A stretch of 64,000 nucleotides of DNA, taken from contig JADIYM010000005.1 in NCBI GenBank assembly GCA_016705245.1, positions 248,001 to 312,000 of the forward strand. The letters run 5' to 3'. This document shows positions 8,233-15,871 of this stretch, piece by piece. The translations under genes and the position numbers were made by a program. Positions within the stretch are counted from its first letter, which is position 1, and each line of letters opens with the position of its first letter. The notes beneath the pieces are model-generated. The model saw only the letters and a program-made list of their open reading frames with translations, searched no databases and was not told the DNA's origin. The stretch is from Blastocatellia bacterium (GTDB lineage: Bacteria; Acidobacteriota; Blastocatellia; UBA7656; JADIYM01).

Positions 8233-9936
8233 TCAGAACTCGAACAATGTCGGCGTGTGCACGAAGATCCTGTAAGCACGTCCGCGAAGAACGTGAAGCG
8301 TGAAGGACCCATTCCGATCCGTCGTGGTCGACGCCGTGTACGTCGCGTTCGGCAGTCCGTCAACATCAGATCCCGTAACGAAGACGGATGAGTTCGTGCT
8401 CGGCTCGCCGTTCCGATCGAGTGCGATACACGAGAGCGTCACGAAACCGGGCAAGTCCGGCACTGGAAAGTCCACTTCGACGTCACCATTCATCGCAATC
8501 GGCGAGGCAATGGCCTTGAAGTCCAACCGTCCGAATCGATTTCCACCCGCCCCGTTTCGGCTTGCCTCGAGTGCGATCGACGCATTCACGAAGGCCTCAC
8601 CGCCAACCGGAACGCGGGCCTGAAACCCCCGAGAGAACCCGAAGAGCGATGACCGCGATGAGAACTGGATCGACTCGACGGTTGACGACAGGCTAACCGC
8701 CTGGCTGACATCTCCTGGAAACGTCGCGTCGGAAAACAGCTCGAAATCCGGATCCAGTATGGTCCCACTGAAGCGCGCGAGCGCTGGGAAATCAAGTCTC
8801 GTCTCGCTAGTGATCGTGATTCTTCCGAGTGGAACGGACACGGATGTGTTCGACGATCCATCCACCTTTGATCCAGCTGACAGAGCCACGGCGTAGTCGC
8901 CTGGTGGCAGCTGAGCCTCGATTGAGACCGGATCCCCGCTTGACACCTCGCGATCGGCAAAGAGTGATGCCGAGCCGTCGAGTGAAAATACTGAAAAAAG
9001 CTGCAGGCCGACTGTCACGCGGTTCGAGACCGATGGAGCGAATGCGTCCAGGCCCCCGATGTGGAAGGTCGTCGACACGGCTTGCGGAACCGGCACATCA
9101 GGGATCGAGATCGACAGATGTCGAGAGTCACGGCCAACCGTGAACAGATCACCGATCACGATTCGTTGAGAGACACTGGACAGGAACGTCAAGGCATTGC
9201 CGAAATTGACCGTGCGGAATGCCCGGATCTCATATGTGCCTGCCGGAAGCAGGATGTGGTGAAACGTCACACGCCCATCGCCGCGAAACGTCGAGCGTTC
9301 GTCATACGTCTCTCCGGTCGACACGCTCTCTGCAAGCAGACTCACCGATTGATAGTTCGCATCGGGTGGCAGCGTCGGATTCGTCACAGTGACGACGATA
9401 TCGAACTTCGCCTCGTCGCCAGCGCTCGGGCGCACGGTCACCGTTCGGTCCGAAAGCGCATCAACTGTAGATGAGTTGGAGGACGCGAGCCGTTTTGCCT
9501 TCGACGGCGTTCGGTTCGTCCACGCAATCAGGAATCCGTCGCCGGTCCTGACGAGATCCAGTTCCGTCAGACCGCCATCGCCATTCCGGATCCGCACGCG
9601 GCGCGACTCGTTCTGCGGAAAATACTCGCCGGCCGACACGCCGGCGACCAGTCCCTTCTGAAGCAACTGGGAGCCGCCGCCCTTCACCGTCGCACGTCGA
9701 TCGAATGCGATCCACGGCCCGCCGCCCGATACCTCGACACGGGGCTCGCCGGTGAAGACCGATGTCGAGCCCCGCAGCGTCATCAACAGGCCGTTCGGGG
9801 TTACGCGGACGTTCGCGAACGGGCCGGGGCCGACCGTCGTCGCAGCCCGAGCCTCCTCCAGCGGAAGCGTGAAAAGCGAGAACGCGACGAGCAAGGTCGT
9901 CAATTGACGGATTCCGGTCGGGAGGGGAAATCGCAT
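8233..9936 (-). CDS. Large secreted beta-sandwich protein of unknown function
   Basis: 567 residues from the ATG at 9936, which begins a good signal peptide (LTTLLVAFSLFTLPL, cleavage near ARAATT). The frame stays open 34 codons further, but that stretch is translation of the neighbouring iterated repeat and is rejected. The body is Ser/Thr/Val-rich beta structure without recognisable catalytic motifs. The end (ALDRNGEPSTNSSVFVTGSD, TDRNGSFTLHVLRGRAYRI) looks like a carboxypeptidase-regulatory or Ig-like fold. Likely surface or periplasmic. Divergent from the sigma/kinase pair. Confidence 0.65.
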   Translation of the reverse strand: MRFPLPTGIRQLTTLLVAFSLFTLPLEEARAATTVGPGPFANVRVTPNGLLMTLRGSTSVFTGEPRVEVSGGGPWIAFDRRATVKGGGSQLLQKGLVAGVSAGEYFPQNESRRVRIRNGDGGLTELDLVRTGDGFLIAWTNRTPSKAKRLASSNSSTVDALSDRTVTVRPSAGDEAKFDIVVTVTNPTLPPDANYQSVSLLAESVSTGETYDERSTFRGDGRVTFHHILLPAGTYEIRAFRTVNFGNALTFLSSVSQRIVIGDLFTVGRDSRHLSISIPDVPVPQAVSTTFHIGGLDAFAPSVSNRVTVGLQLFSVFSLDGSASLFADREVSSGDPVSIEAQLPPGDYAVALSAGSKVDGSSNTSVSVPLGRITITSETRLDFPALARFSGTILDPDFELFSDATFPGDVSQAVSLSSTVESIQFSSRSSLFGFSRGFQARVPVGGEAFVNASIALEASRNGAGGNRFGRLDFKAIASPIAMNGDVEVDFPVPDLPGFVTLSCIALDRNGEPSTNSSVFVTGSDVDGLPNATYTASTTTDRNGSFTLHVLRGRAYRIFVHTPTLFEF

Positions 9937-9961
9937 GAGCGGAAGTCTACACCGCCCTGTG

Positions 9962-10054
9962 TACTCCGTGTCTCCGTGTCTCCGTGCCTCCGTGTGCGAA
10001 GCGTCTTCAGAGCTTCGCACACAGAGGCACGGAGGCACGGAGGCACGGAGACGC
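9962..10054. repeat. Intergenic inverted repeat, family B (iterated CACGGAGG words)
   Basis: Left arm iterates CTCCGTGT/CTCCGTGC, right arm iterates GCACGGAG, with an inner stem GCGAAGC/GCTTCGC. It lies in the divergent gap upstream of a secreted-protein gene and an ECF sigma gene. Other copies: 15803-15851, 45363-45474, 62444-62567. Confidence 0.9.
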
Positions 10055-10135
10055 GATACGACTCCGCTTGCCGTGGCAACCCGCGTGCGGTATAGCTCAG
10101 ATCACGTAACTCCTCACGGAATCAGAGGTTGTCGA

Positions 10136-10888
10136 ATGTCGGATTCCTCCCGGTCAGCGGCGGTCGGAGGGAGTTTCCCGCCGACCCGCCATTCGTTGCT
10201 CGCGGACCTGCGCGCCGACGAACCCGACGTCCGGGCCCGGGCGCTCGACGCGCTTGCGCGTCTCTACTGGCGACCGGTCTACAAGCACCTGCGCCGCAGG
10301 CTCGGACTGTCGACGCACGACGCCGAAGACACTACGCAGGCGTTCTTCGCGCACGCACTGACCGCCGATGTCTTCGAGAGCTACGACCCGCGGCAGGCGC
10401 GCTTCCGGACATTCTTCAGGGTTTGCCTCGACCGGTTCGCCGCCAACGAATACCGGGCCGCGGGACGGCAGAAGCGCGGAGGCCACATCCAGCACGTCCC
10501 GATCGACGTCGAAGGCGCGGAGCGGGAACTCGAGCGCGCAGGCGTCGTAGCGGTATCCGACCCGGATGCCGAGTTCCATCGCGAGTGGGTCCGCTCGCTC
10601 TTCGGCCTCTCGGTTGAGTCCCTCGAGGCCTGGGGCCGCGAAACCGGCCGGCAGGTCCACTTCTCGCTGTTCGAGCGCTACGACCTGGACGAAGCGCCCG
10701 GCGATCGGCCAACTTACCAGGCGCTTTCCGACGAGTTCGGCATTCCCGTCACGCAGGTGACGAATTATCTGGCGGCAGCGCGCCGCGAGTTCCGGCGCAT
10801 AGTGCTGGCACGCCTGCGCGAGGTCACGACAACGGACGCCGAGTTTCGTGCAGAAGCGCGCGACCTGCTCGGAGTCGACGTCCAGTGA
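10136..10888 (+). CDS. ECF-type RNA polymerase sigma factor paired with Ser/Thr kinase
   Basis: 250 residues. Region 2 is visible as LARLYWRPVYKHLRRRLGLS then AEDTTQAFFAHAL, and region 4 as YQALSDEFGIPVTQVTNYL then ARREFRRIVLARLRE. The linker between them (about residues 110-185) is unusually long for an ECF factor. It directs core RNA polymerase to a dedicated promoter set. No anti-sigma factor gene is present; instead a kinase gene overlaps the stop by GTGA, suggesting activation by phosphorylation. The ATG at 10136 gives a normal ECF N-terminus; the open frame upstream is repeat-derived. Confidence 0.85.
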   Translation: MSDSSRSAAVGGSFPPTRHSLLADLRADEPDVRARALDALARLYWRPVYKHLRRRLGLSTHDAEDTTQAFFAHALTADVFESYDPRQARFRTFFRVCLDRFAANEYRAAGRQKRGGHIQHVPIDVEGAERELERAGVVAVSDPDAEFHREWVRSLFGLSVESLEAWGRETGRQVHFSLFERYDLDEAPGDRPTYQALSDEFGIPVTQVTNYLAAARREFRRIVLARLREVTTTDAEFRAEARDLLGVDVQ

Positions 10889-11901
10889 GATGGCTGTCGG
10901 ACAACGCGCTAGAGCGACTGCGCGAGGCGGCCGAGTGGCCGGATCTGGCCGGAACTCGCTACGAGGCCATCGAGCAGATCGGACAGGGCGGCATGGCGAC
11001 GGTGTTCCGGGTCCGCGACACCGTGCTCGACCGGATGTGCGCCATGAAGCTGCTGCGTCTTCCGGACGACACAACGGGAATCGGCCCTCGTCTTCGACTC
11101 GAATCGCGGATTCTCGCTGACCTCGAGCACCCGGGCATCGTGCCGGTCCACGACGCGGGCGAACTGCCGGACGGACGGCCGTTCTACGTGATGAAGTTCG
11201 TCCGGGGACAGCGCCTCGACGACGTCGTTCACGACGGGGTTGATCTGGCGGAGAGGCTCCGGATTTTCGAGCGCGTGTGTGAAGCCGTTGCCTTTGCACA
11301 CTCCCGGGGAATCATCCATCGCGACCTGAAGCCCGAGAACGTGATGACGGGAGAGTACGGCGAGGTTCTCGTGCTCGACTGGGGCGTCGCGAGAGTGCTC
11401 GTGGATCGAGACGGTGGGGACGCGGAGAGTGATGCGGCCCACGATGTCGCCGCTGAGGCTGACAGACCCGTGACCCGACACGGAACGGTGCTGGGCACGC
11501 CCGGTTACATGGCGCCAGAGCAGGCCAGTGGTGAGACCGGCGAGATCGGACCGGCAGCCGACGTGTTTGCGCTTGGCGGAATTCTCTGGTTTCTTCTATC
11601 CGGCGAGCACCCGTTGGCGGATTCGACAGACTACATGCCTCCCGTGTCGGTCGCCGTGCCTCCGCGGCTCATCGCGATCAGCCAGAAGGCGATGGCGCCG
11701 GTCCCCTCCGATCGCTACGCGAGCGTCGATCTCCTGTCCGCTGACATCCGCAGGTTTCTCGAAGGGAACGCTGTCGGCGCGTATCGCGAGACGCTCTGGG
11801 ATCGCCTCGGCAGACTGGCGCGCCGGCATCGGGTCGCGATCCTGCTGGTTCTCGCCTACCTCTTGCTTCGCGTCGTGCTGATTTTCTTCGATCGCCGTTA
11901 A
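10885..11901 (+). CDS. Membrane-anchored Hanks-type Ser/Thr protein kinase
   Basis: 338 residues, GTG start overlapping the sigma gene. Complete kinase motifs: glycine loop GQGGMATVF (33-41), catalytic Lys55, HRDLKPEN (145-152), DWG (165-167, a DFG variant) and GTPGYMAPEQ (204-213). A single transmembrane helix near 314-334 is followed by only a few residues, so there is no obvious extracellular sensor domain and the kinase would be tail-anchored with the catalytic part in the cytoplasm. The obvious candidate substrate is the co-translated sigma factor. Confidence 0.92.
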   Translation: MRWLSDNALERLREAAEWPDLAGTRYEAIEQIGQGGMATVFRVRDTVLDRMCAMKLLRLPDDTTGIGPRLRLESRILADLEHPGIVPVHDAGELPDGRPFYVMKFVRGQRLDDVVHDGVDLAERLRIFERVCEAVAFAHSRGIIHRDLKPENVMTGEYGEVLVLDWGVARVLVDRDGGDAESDAAHDVAAEADRPVTRHGTVLGTPGYMAPEQASGETGEIGPAADVFALGGILWFLLSGEHPLADSTDYMPPVSVAVPPRLIAISQKAMAPVPSDRYASVDLLSADIRRFLEGNAVGAYRETLWDRLGRLARRHRVAILLVLAYLLLRVVLIFFDRR

Positions 11902-11973
11902 AGAAAGCTCGGCGGAGGGTGAACTAACACTGTGAAGGTGCACACTCGCACCGGAATCCGGAGGCTTACGATC

Positions 11974-12339
11974 ATGAACAAACCCGTACTCGGACTTCTG
12001 CTGGGAGGCGCTCTCGGCATATTCGACGGACTCTCGGCGATGGTGTCGGCGCCGGAAACGCGACCCGAAATCGTCGGCATCGTCATCGGCTCGACCTTCA
12101 AGGGACTCGTCGCCGGCATCCTGATCGGCTGGTTCGCGAAGAAGGTGAATTCGCTGCCGCTCGGCATCGTTTTTGGACTCTTCATCGGATTGCTGCTTGC
12201 CTTCTTCATCGCAGCAATGCCGCAACCCGACGGCACGCACTACTGGTGGGAAATCATGTTACCTGGCGGCATTGTCGGCCTGATCGTCGGCTATGCGACG
12301 CAGCGCTACGGCGGCAGGACGGATACGGCTTCGGCGTAG
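11974..12339 (+). CDS. Small polytopic membrane protein
   Basis: 121 residues with about four hydrophobic helices (VLGLLLGGALGIF, EIVGIVIGSTFKGLVAGIL, LGIVFGLFIGLLLAFFIA, LPGGIVGLIVGYAT). The ATG at 11974 is preceded by GGAGG at nine bases; an in-frame GTG at 11932 is less likely. No known family recognised. It follows the kinase gene by 72 bp on the same strand and precedes a secreted protein gene, so a shared transcript is possible. Confidence 0.65.
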   Translation: MNKPVLGLLLGGALGIFDGLSAMVSAPETRPEIVGIVIGSTFKGLVAGILIGWFAKKVNSLPLGIVFGLFIGLLLAFFIAAMPQPDGTHYWWEIMLPGGIVGLIVGYATQRYGGRTDTASA

Positions 12340-12370
12340 GCCAGGCCGAACGAGAGGGAGGGAGACAGGC

Positions 12371-12868
12371 ATGAAACGCGCAATTTTCGCGGCGATCGGA
12401 ATCGCGGTGCTCACGGCGTCGACGGGCTACGCCCAGGCGCCGAAGCCCGCGGCGAAGGCCTTCGACCAGATCAAGGCCCTGGCAGGGGAATGGGTGGCCA
12501 AGACGTCGGACGGAGGCGAGACACGGGTCGCCTACCGGGTCGCCTCGGCTGGCTCGGCGGTCATCGAGACGATCGGCGACGACGCGAGCGGGATGGTCTC
12601 GGTGTACACGCTCGACGGCGACCGGATTCTCATGACGCACTACTGCTCGGCAGGAAACCAGCCGCGAATGGCGGCGAAGGTGGCTCCGGATGCGAAGACA
12701 CTCGTATTCGAGTTCGTCGACATCTCGAACCTTTCGTCGCCGGACGGAATGCACATTCGTGGACTGGCAATGACGATCGGTGGCCCGGATCAGGTGACGA
12801 ACGTGTGGACGCACCGGATGGGCGGAAAGGACGGGGACATGAAGTTCGAGTTGGTGCGGAAGAAATAG
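12371..12868 (+). CDS. Secreted protein, DUF1579-like beta-barrel
   Basis: 165 residues. An N-terminal signal peptide (MKRAIFAAIGIAVLT, cleavage after GYAQA) precedes a single domain with FDQIKALAGEWVAK, GSAVIETIGD, MVSVYTLDGDRILMTHYC and LVFEFVDISNL. This resembles the DUF1579/lipocalin-like small barrel proteins common in Acidobacteriota. Function unknown; probably binds a small ligand in the periplasm. ATG chosen because it starts the signal peptide and has GGGAGG upstream. It is separated from the previous membrane protein gene by 31 bp. Confidence 0.7.
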   Translation: MKRAIFAAIGIAVLTASTGYAQAPKPAAKAFDQIKALAGEWVAKTSDGGETRVAYRVASAGSAVIETIGDDASGMVSVYTLDGDRILMTHYCSAGNQPRMAAKVAPDAKTLVFEFVDISNLSSPDGMHIRGLAMTIGGPDQVTNVWTHRMGGKDGDMKFELVRKK

Positions 12869-13009
12869 CTGGGCGCGAGCCCGTGCAGGGAGTGGCGGGG
12901 CAGCAGGCCGCGCCTTCGGCGGACGCACTTTCGGATCCCGCGATGAGGCTTCGGGTTCCGGTGGTGCGCCGCCCGCTGTGCAGAGAGGAGGGCGAACGGC
13001 ATCCCTGAC

Positions 13010-13083
13010 TTTGCGCCTTTGCGCCTCTGCGCGAATCTCTTCCGGGGCTGCAGAAGTTCACGCAAAGGCGCAAAGGCGCAAAG
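13010..13083. repeat. Intergenic inverted repeat, family A
   Basis: Arms of TTTGCGCC words and their complement around an inner TCTTCCGG...GCAGAAGTTC hairpin. It lies between two convergent genes (secreted protein and cytosine deaminase). Confidence 0.88.
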
Positions 13084-13121
13084 AATCGGCAAAGCCCGCT
13101 AAGTCCACATGCGGGCCCGGT

Positions 13122-13578
13122 TTACGCCTCCCCGATGTCTTCGCGCCAGACGTCCGGGTTCGCATCGATGAACTCCGCAAGCAAGTCTGCGCACTCCGAC
13201 GAGCCCATGTCGATGACCTCCACGCCCCGCTCGCGCAGCCAGTCGATTCCGCCGCGGAACGTCCTCGATTCGCCCACCACCACGGTGCCGATCCGGAACT
13301 GGACGATTAGCCCGCTGCAGTACCAGCACGGTGCCAGGGTCGTGACCATGATCGTGTCCTGGTACCGACGCTGGCGGCCCGCCTTGCGGAATGCATCGGT
13401 CTCGCCGTGCACCGACGGATCGTCGTCCTGAACGCGACGATTGTGGCCCCTCCCCGAGCAGCGCCCCGCTCCGGTCGAAGAGGGCCGCCCCGATCGGAAT
13501 TCCGCCTTCCGCAAAGCCAAGTCGCGCCTCCTCGAGCGCGACGTCGAGCAATGCCCGGTAGTCCAGTTCCTGATTCAT
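13122..13578 (-). CDS. Yeast-type cytosine deaminase (FCY1-like), interrupted by a one-base frameshift
   Basis: Two overlapping frames together give a protein of about 152 residues: MNQELDYRALLDVALEEA, LGFAEGGIPIGAALFD and LLGEG in the first, then HNRRVQDDDPSVHGETDAF, TTLAPCWYCSGLI and FIDANPDVWREDIGE in the second. HGE and PCWYC supply the zinc ligands and catalytic Glu of the CDA superfamily, and the end FIDxxPxxWxEDIGE is characteristic of fungal FCY1, which converts cytosine to uracil in pyrimidine salvage. The break is near 13445, where the coding strand reads GGGGCCACAAT but GGGGCACAAT would restore the frame. Either an assembly error or a recent mutation. Confidence 0.85.
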
Positions 13579-13593
13579 GCGCCAAACTCCTCG

Positions 13594-13688
13594 AGAACCA
13601 GAACCGCGAGCGTAGCGAGCTGCCGGCCGTGGATTTCACGCGACGTGAGGCCTACGGCCGGCCGCTCGCTGCGCTCGCGGTTCTGGTC
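13594..13688. repeat. REP-like palindrome, family C'
   Basis: Arms near 13594-13630 and 13654-13688 are inverted copies: CCAGAACCGCGAGCG on one side and CGCTCGCGGTTCTGG on the other, both joined to CGGCCG. It lies between the barrel gene stop and the deaminase start on the minus strand. Confidence 0.85.
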
Positions 13689-13694
13689 CTGTCC

Positions 13695-15800
13695 TCAAAA
13701 CTCCCATCTCACTCCCACGATCGCGTGATTTGCCCTGAAGTCCGTCACGTTTGCCCGGTGGTCGTCGTAGTCGTAGAGCCGCCACTCGAGCACTCCGGCC
13801 ACGCCGCGTCCGAGCCTTACCGTCGCGCGCGCCGACGCCTGGTGGTAATGCAGCTGTACGTCGCCCGCCGCCGAGACGAGGCTGTAGAACGCCGACAGCG
13901 AGACCCGGTCCAGCGGCTCGGCAGCGATGTCAGCCGTAAGGAGCGTCTCGTCGTCCCGAAACCGGAAGAACCGCGGGACCGTCTCGAAGAACGTCGCGCC
14001 GTCGTCGTCGATCCGCTCTTTCGCCACGAGATATGTCACGTCGGCCGAGTTCTCGACACGATCGAACGTCACGCCGCCCGAGAGTCTCGACCACGGTGAC
14101 AGTCGCACCGTCATGCTCGCCGCACGCGACTCGATGTTCTGGACCGGCGGCTCGCTGTCGAACAGGCGGGTGAACACCGGGTTGAGCGGATCGTCCGCGA
14201 GGATGTCGCGCCCGGCGATCACGCCGCTGCGCAGCGATCTGTCCGACGTGCGAACCGAGCCGCCGAGCTCGACCCACTCGCATGGCGACCACGCGCCGCG
14301 GATGCGCAGTAGTTGATAGTCGCCGGCGCGGTCGAAGAACACGCGCTGGTCGTCGAATCCGAAGTTGGCGTTCGGCTCGCGTCCGTTCTCGTATTCGACG
14401 AAGAGGCGCGCATCGCGTCGCAGGCGATAGCTGCCTCCCGCAAGGAACGCGTCGTAACGCTCTTCGTCCGAGTGCAGCACTGTTCGCGACGTCGAGAACT
14501 CGGCGAACGGCGGTGGAATCAGCAACCGGTCCGTGCGGTCGTAGTCGTACCGCCTTCGCGCGAACCGGTACCCGGTTCGCACGACGGCGTTTTCGGCGAC
14601 GTCGAACTCTACGCCGACCTGGTCCTCGAGCCGCGCGTCGCGGTACGACCGGTTCGCGACGTCCGTGGTCGCGTTCGCCGTGTCGCCGCCGAACGTCACG
14701 ACGCTTGTGCTCGAGCCGACCGTTCGCGTGCGGCGATACCTGAACGCATTCGTCACGCGCAGCCGATCCAGCACGCGAATATCCTGGGTCGAGTCGAACA
14801 CGAACGCGTGGCCGTCGTCGAAGCCGTCCGCATCGATGCTCGACACATCGGAACCGATCGCATCGTTGGTCTCGATCAGTCGCCCCGTCGTGTCGAGGCC
14901 GACGTAGGCCATCCGTGCCGTGAGCTTGACCGAGGTCCAGGGGCTCGCAGTCGCTACGACGCGCGTCGACGGCGCAGTTGTCTGCGTGGTTCGGTTGCGG
15001 GTGAAACGAGCGAGCGTCTCGGGATCGGTGACCGTGAACGGATCGGCGGTGTCGCGCTCGTCGTCGCTGTAGCGGCGGACTCCCTGCTCGACGAACAGGA
15101 ACCAGCGCGGGAAACGCAGGGCGATACCGCCTCGCGTGTCGTGGACCGTGTTGTCGAGATCCCGGTTGAAGACCAGCGAATCGGACGACAGGTCGGTGCC
15201 CAGACCGAGCCCGGACTGGTGAGATCTGCGGTACGCGAAAGAGCCTTCGATCCTGCGCTGCGGGAAAAACGTGACTTCGACCGAGTCGTTGTGGCGGGTC
15301 CGATCCCAGCCGTGCGGGGCGAGGATCACGCCGTTATCGAATCCCGGATTCGCAAAATCCGGCTGGTAGTTGAACGTGTCGATGTCGGAGAACTGATAGT
15401 CGACGAGGTAAATTCCTCGTTTCCCGGCGCGGATCCGCCCGGTCGACGTCGGCTCGCCGCCGCCGCCCGAGCCTTCGAAAAGCAAGGTGTCGAAAAGCCG
15501 ACCCGAATTCTCGGGCGAACGCAGCTCGACGCGCGAGAAGCCGAAGCTCGGACCGCGCGGCAGGTCGACGATCGCACGATAACCCGTTCGACTGCCGTCG
15601 AGTGCCGTGAATCGCCACCCCAGCTCGATCGTTCCGGTCAGCTCGTAGCCGCCGATCGCCGGATGCGTCGGCGCCACGTACGGCAGCGGAAAGTCCTCGT
15701 CGTCCCCTTCGTCCTGCCCTGCCGGCTCCTGCGCAGAGGTGGCACCGGCACCCATCGTGACGACAACCCACCCGATCACAAGTCGCCCCAGCAATCCCAT
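13695..15800 (-). CDS. MtrB/PioB-like outer-membrane beta-barrel partner of the decahaem cytochrome
   Basis: 701 residues. Signal peptide at the start (LLGRLVIGWVVVTMG, cleavage after SAQ). The body has many alternating amphipathic strands and ends in GVRWEF, the aromatic C-terminus needed for outer-membrane insertion. Length, repeated RYSD/RRYDYDRTD strand patterns and, above all, position directly downstream of a ten-haem cytochrome on the same strand match the MtrB/PioB family, barrels that hold a periplasmic decahaem cytochrome to pass electrons across the outer membrane. The ATG at 15800 begins the signal peptide. Its Shine-Dalgarno GGAGG is supplied by the family B repeat. Family assignment rests partly on context. 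Confidence 0.75.
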   Translation of the reverse strand: MGLLGRLVIGWVVVTMGAGATSAQEPAGQDEGDDEDFPLPYVAPTHPAIGGYELTGTIELGWRFTALDGSRTGYRAIVDLPRGPSFGFSRVELRSPENSGRLFDTLLFEGSGGGGEPTSTGRIRAGKRGIYLVDYQFSDIDTFNYQPDFANPGFDNGVILAPHGWDRTRHNDSVEVTFFPQRRIEGSFAYRRSHQSGLGLGTDLSSDSLVFNRDLDNTVHDTRGGIALRFPRWFLFVEQGVRRYSDDERDTADPFTVTDPETLARFTRNRTTQTTAPSTRVVATASPWTSVKLTARMAYVGLDTTGRLIETNDAIGSDVSSIDADGFDDGHAFVFDSTQDIRVLDRLRVTNAFRYRRTRTVGSSTSVVTFGGDTANATTDVANRSYRDARLEDQVGVEFDVAENAVVRTGYRFARRRYDYDRTDRLLIPPPFAEFSTSRTVLHSDEERYDAFLAGGSYRLRRDARLFVEYENGREPNANFGFDDQRVFFDRAGDYQLLRIRGAWSPCEWVELGGSVRTSDRSLRSGVIAGRDILADDPLNPVFTRLFDSEPPVQNIESRAASMTVRLSPWSRLSGGVTFDRVENSADVTYLVAKERIDDDGATFFETVPRFFRFRDDETLLTADIAAEPLDRVSLSAFYSLVSAAGDVQLHYHQASARATVRLGRGVAGVLEWRLYDYDDHRANVTDFRANHAIVGVRWEF

Positions 15801-15802
15801 GA

Positions 15803-15851
15803 ATTGCAGCCTCCGTGCCTCCGTGCCTCCGTGTCTCTGTGTGCGAAGCTC
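15803..15851. repeat. Family B iterated repeat (one arm) between cytochrome and barrel genes
   Basis: Three CTCCGTGC-type words followed by GTGCGAAGCTC. Read on the minus strand, the last word (CACGGAGG) lies nine bases before the barrel ATG and serves as its ribosome binding site. Confidence 0.85.
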
Positions 15852-15871
15852 TTTCATCCCCTTCGCCCCCC

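Noticed and set aside
9937..10038. 34-codon N-terminal extension of the secreted protein gene ending at 8233
   Set aside because: It is translation of the family B repeat and would place the signal peptide internally; the ATG at 9936 is better.
10089..10136. A tRNA-like beginning (GCGGTATAGCTCAG)
   Set aside because: It resembles the D-arm start of a tRNA, but no anticodon stem, T-arm or acceptor complement follows before the sigma gene ATG.
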